Below are positions 1 through 5,719 of a DNA stretch of 5,729 bases, piece after piece (position 1 is the first letter of the stretch; every line of letters starts with the position of its first letter). The notes beneath the pieces were generated by a model, which saw nothing but the letters and a program-made list of their open reading frames with translations, did no database searches and was not told the DNA's origin. A program made the position numbers and the translations under genes. This stretch comes from Sulfurospirillum sp. UBA1314 (GTDB lineage Bacteria; Campylobacterota; Campylobacteria; Campylobacterales; Sulfurospirillaceae): positions 534-6,262 of the forward strand of contig DBTO01000088.1 in the NCBI GenBank assembly GCA_002307095.1, read 5' to 3'.

Positions 1-7
1 CATGTAA
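1..7. repeat. probable fourth copy of the palindrome, cut by the left edge
   Basis: The window opens with CATGTAA followed by AAAG, matching the right-hand part of the TTACATGTAA motif. The left half lies outside the window, so the copy is unproven. Confidence 0.4.
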
Positions 8-388
8 AAGATCGATCTTCTTGCAGGCACTCGTAATCATCGCTTCTGTCTTTTTAGCGCACTCAATCACACTTTTCACCACTGCTTCTTCGATGAAGGG
101 CTCATCGGCTTGGACATTGACAATGATCTCATCTTCAGGAAGACTCAGTTTTGAAGCGGCTTCGTTGATACGATCCGTCCCACTTTGGTGTTTTTGCGAG
201 GTTGAAATTGCTTTAAAACCATGCTTTTGAGCGAGTGTTACGACTTCTTCCGTGTCCGCTGCAATGGCAACATCATCAATGTTTTGCACGCGTTTGGCGG
301 TGGCAATGACCATTGGAAGCCCGTGAATATCGGCTAAGATTTTACCAGGAAAACGCGTGGAAGCAAGGCGTGCGGGGATAATAATCAC
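1..388 (-). CDS. kdsB: 3-deoxy-manno-octulosonate cytidylyltransferase (CMP-Kdo synthetase), N-terminal part
   Basis: KdsB transfers CMP from CTP to Kdo, giving CMP-Kdo for the lipopolysaccharide inner core in the cytoplasm. The first 129 residues are present and the gene continues past the left edge; family members are about 240-250 residues, so roughly half is seen. Visible motifs are the nucleotide-binding PARLASTRFPGK (residues 5-16), HQSGTDRI (67-74) and NVQADEPF (91-98), which corresponds to the VQGDEP metal/substrate motif. I chose the GTG at 386-388: AAGGA lies 6 bases upstream, as in argB and thrC, the protein then begins MIIIPARL as I recall for Campylobacter and Helicobacter KdsB, and GTG overlaps the thrC TGA as GTGA. 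An ATG two codons earlier (392-394) is possible but directly abuts the AAGGA. Translation is probably coupled to thrC. The identity is firm; the start choice is inference. Confidence 0.95.
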   Translation of the reverse strand, partial: MIIIPARLASTRFPGKILADIHGLPMVIATAKRVQNIDDVAIAADTEEVVTLAQKHGFKAISTSQKHQSGTDRINEAASKLSLPEDEIIVNVQADEPFIEEAVVKSVIECAKKTEAMITSACKKIDLLH

Positions 389-1881
389 TGGCATTCCTTT
401 TTACATGTAAGATTTAAAAAATCAAAAATCTCTGCTTCGATGCCTTCTTTTTGAACGACTTTATCGTGCATGACAGGTTCATTAAACAAAGCGCTGATGC
501 ACTCTGGAATCTTTACATGTAAAGATTGGCTGATGCCTTCAAGCGCCTCTTTATCGCTGTATTTGATGCTATTGTGTTGGATGGCATTGAGCATCGTTGG
601 AGCAAATTTTGTCCATTCTGCGGTAGAGCACAGTACGCACGGAAGGGGTTTGGTTTTGAGCACTTTGTAGGCTTTCAGACACGTTGCGGTGTGTGGATCC
701 ATGATGTAGCCTTGATCGGCATAATGCTTGATTTGCGCTTTGCCAAAACTGTCATCGGAGTAAACGGCTTCAAAATCTTCCTGCAACTGTGCAAGTTCTT
801 CTTTGCTGAGTGTATAAATTTTCTTCTCTTTAAGGTCGTCCATCAACTCTTTGGTACGAACGGCTCCAAATTTATCAAACAAAACACGCTCAACATTCGA
901 TGAGATCAAAATGTCCATCGCAGGAGAGGTTGTTTGAAGCAGGCTTCGGTTGCGAAGATCGTACACACCTGTCGTGATAAGATCGGTGAGGATATTGTTG
1001 ATATTAGAAGCGATCAGGATTTTCTCAATCGGTAAACCCATTTTTTTCGCATAATACGCTCCCAAAGCATTCCCAAAGTTACCACTCGGAATGATCGTGT
1101 AAAAAGGGTTTCCCAGTTCGACTTTATCTTTTTTCAGCAACGCAACATAGGCGTAAATGTGGTAGATGATTTGGAAAATAATACGTCCAAAGTTAACCGA
1201 GTTAGCAGCGCTTAGTTTAATATCTTTACGACTGAGTGCTTCTTTAAAACTAGGCGATGCGAGCAGGCTTTTGAGTGCATTTTGGGCATCATCAAAATTG
1301 CCGTGAATACCGATAATTTTAAGGTTTGGACTCTTTTGCGTTGTCATTTGAAGGCGCTGCACATCGCTGGTTCCGCCATCGGGATAGAGACAGACGACTT
1401 TGATATTGGGTTTATTGGCAAAGGTATCAAGTGTGGCAGGCCCTGTGTCACCACTGGTTGCCGCTAAAATGAGGTACTGCTCATTCAGCTTTTGGGCAAG
1501 GTGTGAGAGGATGTAACCAAAAGGTTGCAATGCCATATCTTTAAAGGCGCGTGTTGGACCATGATAGAGCTCGTTTACAAAAAGGTCTTCTTCAATTTGC
1601 GATAACGGCGTAGGCTCACTGGCATCATCAAATGCGTCATACAACGCCACCGCTTTTTGCATGACTTCTTCTTCAATGTCGATGTTAAAGAGTCTTAAAA
1701 TGTCCAGCGTGATCTCTTTGTAGCTTTTGTGAGAGGCTTTTTCTAAAAAAACAGTATCGAGTTTGGGTAAATGCTCAGGAACATAGAGTCCGCCAAAACT
1801 TGCACTTGGATTTAAAATAGCAAATGAAAAGGGAACTTTATTAGGTCTTTGCCCGTCATTACCTCTGGTTTCTATAAACAT
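385..1881 (-). CDS. thrC: threonine synthase
   Basis: ThrC is a PLP enzyme converting O-phosphohomoserine and water to threonine and phosphate, the last step of threonine synthesis. The protein is 498 residues, the size of the E. coli/fungal-type class. Visible are the N-terminal domain (PSASFGGLYVPE, residues 25-36), the PLP lysine in GPTRAFKD (Lys114), the substrate/phosphate loop ATSGDTGPAT (141-150), SGNFGN (266-271) that cradles PLP phosphate, and the C-terminal STAEWTKF (419-426) where E. coli has STAHPAKF. The ATG at 1879-1881 is preceded by AAGGA with 6-base spacing, 13 bases after argB stops. A longer in-frame reading from 1923 would overlap argB by 29 bases and add residues unlike the family, so I rejected it. 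The stop codon overlaps the kdsB start. The identity is clear from motifs and length. Confidence 0.97.
   Translation of the reverse strand: MFIETRGNDGQRPNKVPFSFAILNPSASFGGLYVPEHLPKLDTVFLEKASHKSYKEITLDILRLFNIDIEEEVMQKAVALYDAFDDASEPTPLSQIEEDLFVNELYHGPTRAFKDMALQPFGYILSHLAQKLNEQYLILAATSGDTGPATLDTFANKPNIKVVCLYPDGGTSDVQRLQMTTQKSPNLKIIGIHGNFDDAQNALKSLLASPSFKEALSRKDIKLSAANSVNFGRIIFQIIYHIYAYVALLKKDKVELGNPFYTIIPSGNFGNALGAYYAKKMGLPIEKILIASNINNILTDLITTGVYDLRNRSLLQTTSPAMDILISSNVERVLFDKFGAVRTKELMDDLKEKKIYTLSKEELAQLQEDFEAVYSDDSFGKAQIKHYADQGYIMDPHTATCLKAYKVLKTKPLPCVLCSTAEWTKFAPTMLNAIQHNSIKYSDKEALEGISQSLHVKIPECISALFNEPVMHDKVVQKEGIEAEIFDFLNLTCKKECQ
395..399 (-). promoter_or_regulatory. ribosome binding site that decides the kdsB start
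   Basis: AAGGA on the minus strand, inside the thrC 3' end. Spacing to the GTG at 386-388 is 6 bases, the same as argB and thrC; spacing to the upstream ATG at 392-394 is zero. It therefore points to the GTG that overlaps the thrC stop. Confidence 0.7.
401..410. repeat. palindrome TTACATGTAA at the thrC 3' end
   Basis: This is a perfect 10-base palindrome at the end of thrC, encoding LTCK in a different frame from the copy at 511-524. It lies 1 base upstream of the kdsB ribosome site, close enough to affect its accessibility or to serve as a binding site. Confidence 0.7.
511..524. repeat. palindrome CTTTACATGTAAAG (full copy)
   Basis: This is a perfect 14-base palindrome inside thrC, where it encodes the LHVK part of residues 454-457. 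It is the longest of four related sites in the window that share the TACATGTA core. Confidence 0.75.
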
Positions 1882-1887
1882 ACAATT

Positions 1888-1892
1888 TCCTT
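1888..1892 (-). promoter_or_regulatory. ribosome binding site that fixes the thrC start
   Basis: AAGGA on the minus strand, 6 bases before the ATG at 1879-1881 and within the 13-base argB-thrC gap. It favours the 498-residue ThrC over a longer reading that begins inside argB. Confidence 0.8.
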
Positions 1893-1894
1893 CT

Positions 1895-2746
1895 TTATTC
1901 TTTAATAATCGTGCCGATACCATCTTTGGTAAAAAGCTCTAGTAAAATGGAGTGTTGAACTCTTCCATCAATGATGTGTGCGCATTCAACCCCACCACGA
2001 ATCGTTTCTAAGCACGCGTCCAGTTTTGGGATCATGCCGCCGCTGATCGTGCCATCTTTTTTTAGCGCTTTGATTTTTGTTTTATCGAGGCTTGAGATGA
2101 GATTGCCTTCTTTATCAAGTACACCTGGGGTGTCGGTTAGAAAGATGATTTTTTTGGCTTTCATTGCCACCGCAATTTTACTCGCAGCGAGATCCGCATT
2201 GATGTTATAGCCTGGATGATCCACATCATCCCCTGCTGCAATGGGAGCAATAACGGGGATGAATTTTTCACGAATGAGGTGTTTGAGTACTTTTTTATCG
2301 ATTTTGGTAATGTCACCCACGAGCCCGTATTTGCCATCATCCATCGGTTTTGCGTGGATAAAATTGGCATCTTTTCCTGTAATCCCAATCGCTTTCGCAC
2401 CATGGTGATTGAGAAGTGTGGTGATCTCTTTGTTGATGCTTCCACTCAGCACCATCTCAACGACTTCCATCACTTGATCGTCTGTTACACGAAGACCATC
2501 CACAAAGTTACTTTTTACTTCGAGTTTATCTAAGAGGGCATTGATTTTTTTGCCACCGCCGTGGACGATGATTGGTTTAATGCCCACAAGATAGAGCAGA
2601 ACAATGTCTTTGGCAAACTGCTCTTTGAGTTCAGGGTTAATTTGTGCGGCGCCACCGTATTTGATCACAATGGTTTTTTTATTGAAAAGTTTAATGTACG
2701 GCAGAGCGTCCATCAAGATTTGTGCTTGGTGTATTTTATGTTGCAC
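1895..2746 (-). CDS. argB: acetylglutamate kinase
   Basis: ArgB phosphorylates N-acetyl-L-glutamate with ATP, the second step of arginine synthesis. It is 283 residues, typical for the family. Amino-acid-kinase motifs are KYGGAA (residues 29-34), the glycine-rich HGGG (62-65), DGLRVTD (83-89), NINADLAA (181-188) and GGMIPKL (237-243). An N-terminal helix of about 20 residues precedes the core, and the C-terminus reads HSILLELFTKDGIGTII (265-281). Both are hallmarks, from family knowledge, of hexameric arginine-inhibited enzymes, so feedback inhibition by arginine is likely. Translation starts at a GTG (2744-2746), supported by AAGGA 6 bases upstream. It lies 33 bases after lpxK and 13 bases before thrC. 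No other arginine gene is nearby, so its place in this operon is not explained by pathway. Confidence 0.97.
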   Translation of the reverse strand: MQHKIHQAQILMDALPYIKLFNKKTIVIKYGGAAQINPELKEQFAKDIVLLYLVGIKPIIVHGGGKKINALLDKLEVKSNFVDGLRVTDDQVMEVVEMVLSGSINKEITTLLNHHGAKAIGITGKDANFIHAKPMDDGKYGLVGDITKIDKKVLKHLIREKFIPVIAPIAAGDDVDHPGYNINADLAASKIAVAMKAKKIIFLTDTPGVLDKEGNLISSLDKTKIKALKKDGTISGGMIPKLDACLETIRGGVECAHIIDGRVQHSILLELFTKDGIGTIIKE

Positions 2747-2752
2747 AGCAAA

Positions 2753-2757
2753 TCCTT
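2753..2757 (-). promoter_or_regulatory. ribosome binding site that fixes the argB GTG start
   Basis: AAGGA on the minus strand with exactly 6 bases to the GTG at 2744-2746. No in-frame ATG lies nearby that gives a family-like N-terminus, so this site decides the non-ATG start. Confidence 0.75.
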
Positions 2758-2779
2758 GCGTAAAGGTTAATCCCTTATT

Positions 2780-3718
2780 TTAGCGTTTAGGAGCTAAAAG
2801 TGTGTTGATTTTAGCGAGTGTTTCGGGGAAGATTTCGATTTCAAGTTTGAGAATGGAGAGCGGAATATCGAATGTTGCCATTTTGACAGCATCTTTTTGG
2901 GTGGTTAAAATGGTTGTGGCGTTGTGTTCAAGAAGTAAGGTCTCAAGCTCTTTTTCAGTGTACATGTAATGGTCTTCAAAACTGATTTTTCCAATGACAT
3001 TCTCTGGAAGGTACGCATCTAAACGACTGGGTTTTGAGATAGCCGTGACCAAAAGCATACGCTCACTTGCATTCAATACTTCCACATGGCGCACAAAATC
3101 ATTGCCTTCTGAGACGATCATATCTGCGTATCTGTAAAGAAACTTTGGTTCACGGTACGGTCCACTGGGAAGGCAAAAGCCATTACGTGGTTCAGGATTT
3201 GGTTTGAGAAGAATGTCAATCTTTGAGATGTAGCTTTTGGAAAAGCCATCGTCTAAAAAGATGATTTTTACGCCTCTTTTTTTAGCAAAGCGAATCGCTT
3301 CGACACGATCTTCACTCACAATGACCGTTACTTCAGGAAGGGATTTGGCGTACAGCATCGCTTCATCGCCACTCGCCATTGCATCGCACATAATTTGACC
3401 GTTATCGGAAACCAAAATAAGCCCATGTGATTTTCGTCCGTAGCCTCGAAGGATGATGGCAATATTGGAGTGTTCTTTGGCTAAGGCGATGCAAAAGGGT
3501 GTTTTGCCATTGCCTCCAACGGTAAGATTCCCAATACTGACAATGGGAAGTGTAAAAAACAGTTTTTGTTTACGAGCAAAGAAGCGTTTGCTTAGAACAA
3601 TGGCACAATATAAGACGCTAAGAGGCAGCAAAAGGTAGGAGAGAAGTCGTTGAAACAAAGAGGTGGGGTAGAAGAGATAGGCTTCTACCCAGAGAACAAA
3701 ACGTGAACGGTTAAACAC
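2780..3718 (-). CDS. lpxK: tetraacyldisaccharide 4'-kinase (lipid A 4'-kinase)
   Basis: LpxK phosphorylates the 4'-position of the tetraacyldisaccharide-1-phosphate precursor, making lipid IVA at the inner membrane. With the start used here it is 312 residues. Visible are a hydrophobic N-terminal segment (about residues 24-42), the P-loop GNLTVGGNGKTP (63-74), LRGYGRKS (90-97), SGDEAML (116-122), the acidic pair in FLDDGFSKS that normally reads DDGFQH, LPSGPYREP (184-192) and the late TTQKDAVK motif. The start is uncertain. The GTG at 3716-3718 overlaps the upstream DegT-like gene by 8 bases and gives an N-terminus of normal length. In-frame alternatives are a GTG at 3772 and an ATG at 3763. 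None has a good ribosome site, so translation is probably coupled to the upstream gene. The identity is secure; the start is an inference. Confidence 0.94.
   Translation of the reverse strand: MFNRSRFVLWVEAYLFYPTSLFQRLLSYLLLPLSVLYCAIVLSKRFFARKQKLFFTLPIVSIGNLTVGGNGKTPFCIALAKEHSNIAIILRGYGRKSHGLILVSDNGQIMCDAMASGDEAMLYAKSLPEVTVIVSEDRVEAIRFAKKRGVKIIFLDDGFSKSYISKIDILLKPNPEPRNGFCLPSGPYREPKFLYRYADMIVSEGNDFVRHVEVLNASERMLLVTAISKPSRLDAYLPENVIGKISFEDHYMYTEKELETLLLEHNATTILTTQKDAVKMATFDIPLSILKLEIEIFPETLAKINTLLAPKR
2961..2968. repeat. palindrome core TACATGTA inside lpxK
   Basis: A perfect 8-base core followed by A, giving TACATGTAA on the plus strand; the other flank departs from the fuller motif. It encodes YMY in LpxK, a third reading of the same DNA word. 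Confidence 0.6.
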
Positions 3719-4844
3719 GGTTCTTAGCAATCTCTTTAATCTGTTCACAAATGTGAAGGACATCTTTATCACTGAGACTTGAGTAGATAGGCAGTGATAA
3801 AATTTGTTGGTAATTGCTCAATGCTTTTGGAAAGTCATTGACGCGAAGAGAGTATTTTTGTTTGTAATAGCTTAAAAGATGCAAGGGTATAAAATGAAGA
3901 CCGGTGTAAATACCACGCTCTTTAAGCTCTTTAGCAAAATTATCCCTGTTCTTATCGATTTTGATGATATATTGTGCATAGACATGATCTCGTTTTTTGA
4001 TTGGGGTTGTTACGTGAGGACACGAGGCAAGTTCACGGTTATAGATATCGGCAATCTCAAGTCTACGCTCAATAAAACTCTCATTTTTCTCCAATTGACC
4101 AATCGCATAAGCTGCATTGAGTTCATTGAGGTCATATTTAAGACCAATATCAACGACATCATAGACATAACCAAGGTTACCAAATTTATCCCAACCTTCA
4201 CCGACAAGTGCATGGTTACGAAGCAAGCGCGCACGTTCTGCAAGCTCAGGATCTTTTGTGGTCATAATACCAGCACTGGAGACGGAGTTATTGGACTGTG
4301 GATTGAAACGAAAAACGGTGATGTCTGCTTCAAGCGAGCCAATTTTTTTACCATTATACGTAGCACCAAGAGCGGCGGTTGCATCTTCAACAATTTTGAT
4401 GTCATACTGCTTTGCCAAGGCATAAATACGCGTCATATCGGTAGGTTGTCCTGCAATATGGCTGATGAAAGCACCTTTGAGTTTTTTGGCTTTGTTGTTT
4501 TTCAAAACACTCTCAAGTTGATCAATATCGATGTTGAAATCATCTTTATCAATATCAACAAAGATAGGCTCAGCATCGAAGTGTCGCACGACTTCTGCCA
4601 CGGAAGGAAACGCATTGACCGAGCAGATGATCTTATCGCCTCGTTTAAGGTCTAACGCGCACATCGCAAGATGCATTGCGGCTGTTCCATTGACGGTTGA
4701 AATCGCCTCACCACACTGGGTGTATTTCACAAACTCTTTTTCAAGGGTTTCAACTTTATTCGCTTTTTCTAAATCCAAAACTTCATTGATGAGCGTCTTT
4801 TCTCTTTGGTCGATAAATGGTTTATAAAACGGTATTTCTCTCAT
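3711..4844 (-). CDS. DegT/DnrJ/EryC1/StrS-family aminotransferase-like protein lacking the PLP lysine
   Basis: This is a 377-residue protein of normal length for sugar aminotransferases of the DegT family (fold-type I PLP enzymes). The fold markers are intact: NGTAAMHLAM (52-61), AGQPTDM (131-137), IVEDATAALGATY (151-163), RARLLRNHA (204-212), the dimer-contact stretch around residues 234-250, and the C-terminal IPLHLLSYY (319-327) and FPKALSNYQQILSLPIY (338-354). However, the lysine segment, usually FSFHxxKN, reads FRFNPQSN (178-185), putting Ser184 where the Schiff-base lysine belongs. Asp154, which holds the pyridine nitrogen, is kept, but the usual Gln three residues later is Ala157, the phosphate-binding Ser is Arg179, and the Asn from the partner subunit is Lys236. 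It is probably not a standard transaminase. The ATG has AAGGA 5 bases upstream, 9 bases after nadE. Its place next to lpxK suggests an envelope or LPS role, but the function is unknown. Confidence 0.9.
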   Translation of the reverse strand: MREIPFYKPFIDQREKTLINEVLDLEKANKVETLEKEFVKYTQCGEAISTVNGTAAMHLAMCALDLKRGDKIICSVNAFPSVAEVVRHFDAEPIFVDIDKDDFNIDIDQLESVLKNNKAKKLKGAFISHIAGQPTDMTRIYALAKQYDIKIVEDATAALGATYNGKKIGSLEADITVFRFNPQSNNSVSSAGIMTTKDPELAERARLLRNHALVGEGWDKFGNLGYVYDVVDIGLKYDLNELNAAYAIGQLEKNESFIERRLEIADIYNRELASCPHVTTPIKKRDHVYAQYIIKIDKNRDNFAKELKERGIYTGLHFIPLHLLSYYKQKYSLRVNDFPKALSNYQQILSLPIYSSLSDKDVLHICEQIKEIAKNRV

Positions 4845-4849
4845 AGTTA

Positions 4850-4854
4850 TCCTT
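4850..4854 (-). promoter_or_regulatory. ribosome binding site of the DegT-like gene
   Basis: AAGGA on the minus strand, 5 bases before the ATG. Its first base is the last base of the nadE TAA stop, so re-initiation after nadE is likely. Confidence 0.75.
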
Positions 4855-5621
4855 TATTTTACCGCTGACAAATCAGCAATGGTTGGAAGTTTTCCTTTAA
4901 AAAGATTACTTGCGATGCGTTCTAGCGCCATTTCAACAAGCTCTTTTTCAAAACCAGAGGCAAGGAGGGCTTCTTTGTTTTTTCCCTCTTCTGTATGTGC
5001 GTAGAGCACTTTATCAATCTGTGCATAACTAAATCCAAATTCTCCCTCATCACTTTGGTCTTCCCAAAGATCAGCGGAAGGTGCTTTGGTGAGGATGGAG
5101 TTTGGTACTCCAAGGTAGGCTGCAAATTCAAAGATTTCGGTTTTATAAAGCTCACCAATCGGGTTGATTGCGCAGGCTAGATCGCCAAAAATAGTGCCGT
5201 ATCCAAGCAGAATCTCACTTTTATTGCCAGTTCCTAGCACCAGCGCATTTTCACGTGCTGAAATATCATAAAGAACGGACATACGCATGCGTGCGCTGAA
5301 ATTACCAATGCGAAGTTTTGAAGCATCTTTTTTATCGTGAAAGTAGGTATCGGCAAGTGGTCCAACAGGGATTTTTTCGACCTTAATACCAAATTTTTCG
5401 CAAAGTTCGCTCGCATGCTCAAAACTTGCACGACTTGAAGTCGAAGCAGGCAGCATGATTCCTAGTAAATTATCACCAAAAGCTTTATGGGCAAGAATAG
5501 CAACAACAGCCGAATCTACACCACCGCTGATGCCTAAAACCACTTTAGAAAAACCAGCTTTTTGCACCTCATCTTGAAGGAACTTAATTAAATAATTTTC
5601 AATGGATTGATATTTGTTCAT
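4854..5621 (-). CDS. nadE: NAD+ synthetase, ammonia-dependent type
   Basis: NadE amidates deamido-NAD+ to NAD+ using ATP, the final step of NAD+ synthesis in the cytoplasm. At 255 residues it has only the synthetase domain and no glutaminase domain, so it should use ammonia directly. Motifs are the ATP-pyrophosphatase P-loop SGGVDSA (residues 32-38), the N..AR.RM segment (107-113), GTGNKSE (130-136), GYGTIFGD (140-147), PIGELYKTE (154-162) and the late loop PSADLWEDQSDEGEFGFSY (181-199). The ATG at 5619-5621 has AAGG 8 bases upstream and no better in-frame start beyond it. It is the first gene of the cluster, about 37 bases downstream of a TATAAT box. From memory, lpxK and nadE are also neighbours in Campylobacter and Helicobacter, so the linkage is old. 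Confidence 0.97.
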   Translation of the reverse strand: MNKYQSIENYLIKFLQDEVQKAGFSKVVLGISGGVDSAVVAILAHKAFGDNLLGIMLPASTSSRASFEHASELCEKFGIKVEKIPVGPLADTYFHDKKDASKLRIGNFSARMRMSVLYDISARENALVLGTGNKSEILLGYGTIFGDLACAINPIGELYKTEIFEFAAYLGVPNSILTKAPSADLWEDQSDEGEFGFSYAQIDKVLYAHTEEGKNKEALLASGFEKELVEMALERIASNLFKGKLPTIADLSAVK

Positions 5622-5629
5622 GATGGTAA

Positions 5630-5633
5630 CCTT
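5630..5633 (-). promoter_or_regulatory. ribosome binding site of nadE
   Basis: AAGG on the minus strand, 8 bases before the nadE ATG. It is weaker than the AAGGA sites of the genes downstream. Confidence 0.55.
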
Positions 5634-5657
5634 ATAAGCAATTTGAGCAACATTCCA

Positions 5658-5663
5658 ATTATA
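5658..5663 (-). promoter_or_regulatory. sigma70-like -10 box for the nadE operon
   Basis: On the minus strand this reads TATAAT, a perfect consensus, within GTTTAGTATAATTGG. The upstream 20-30 bases are very AT-rich, and there is no good TTGACA at 17 bases (TTGCAT lies at a 15-base spacing), as is common for Campylobacterota promoters that rely on the -10 and AT-rich tracts. Transcription would start near 5651, giving a leader of about 30 bases before the nadE ATG. It is the only strong promoter-like site seen before the cluster. Confidence 0.7.
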
Positions 5664-5719
5664 CTAAACTTAAAATTAATGCAATCTTTTAAGCTTCCAA
5701 AGCAAAATAAGATGAGTTG

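Noticed and set aside
21..230. 69-residue plus-strand frame at the left end
   Set aside because: It is a shadow of kdsB on the minus strand, whose conserved motifs lie in the same bases.
526..903. 125-residue plus-strand frame opposite thrC
   Set aside because: It is antisense to the conserved C-terminal half of threonine synthase and has no family-like features.
1882..1923. Longer thrC reading starting at 1923
   Set aside because: It would overlap argB by 29 bases and adds 14 residues unlike the family, while the ATG at 1879-1881 has an ideal ribosome site.
2747..2779. Separate promoter or small gene in the lpxK-argB gap
   Set aside because: Only 33 bases are available; apart from the argB ribosome site no -10 or reading frame is supported.
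4293..4295. Sequencing error as the cause of the lost lysine codon in the DegT-like gene
   Set aside because: TCC differs from AAA and AAG at all three positions, the frame is open on both sides, and other PLP-contact positions are changed as well.
3879..4655. 258-residue open reading frame on the plus strand, opposite the DegT-like gene
   Set aside because: It lies wholly antisense to a clearly real gene, has no recognisable motif and no AAGGA before its start. Long antisense frames arise easily from the codon use of the opposite strand.
3711..4844. Assignment of the DegT-like gene as a ColD-type dehydratase, PseC, GnnB or KdnA
   Set aside because: ColD has histidine at the lysine position and the others keep lysine; here it is serine, and the remaining pocket changes fit none of them.
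5684..5700. Possible hairpin around AAGCTT upstream of nadE
   Set aside because: The symmetric part is short and AT-rich with no stable stem or adjoining T-run, so it does not look like a terminator or riboswitch.
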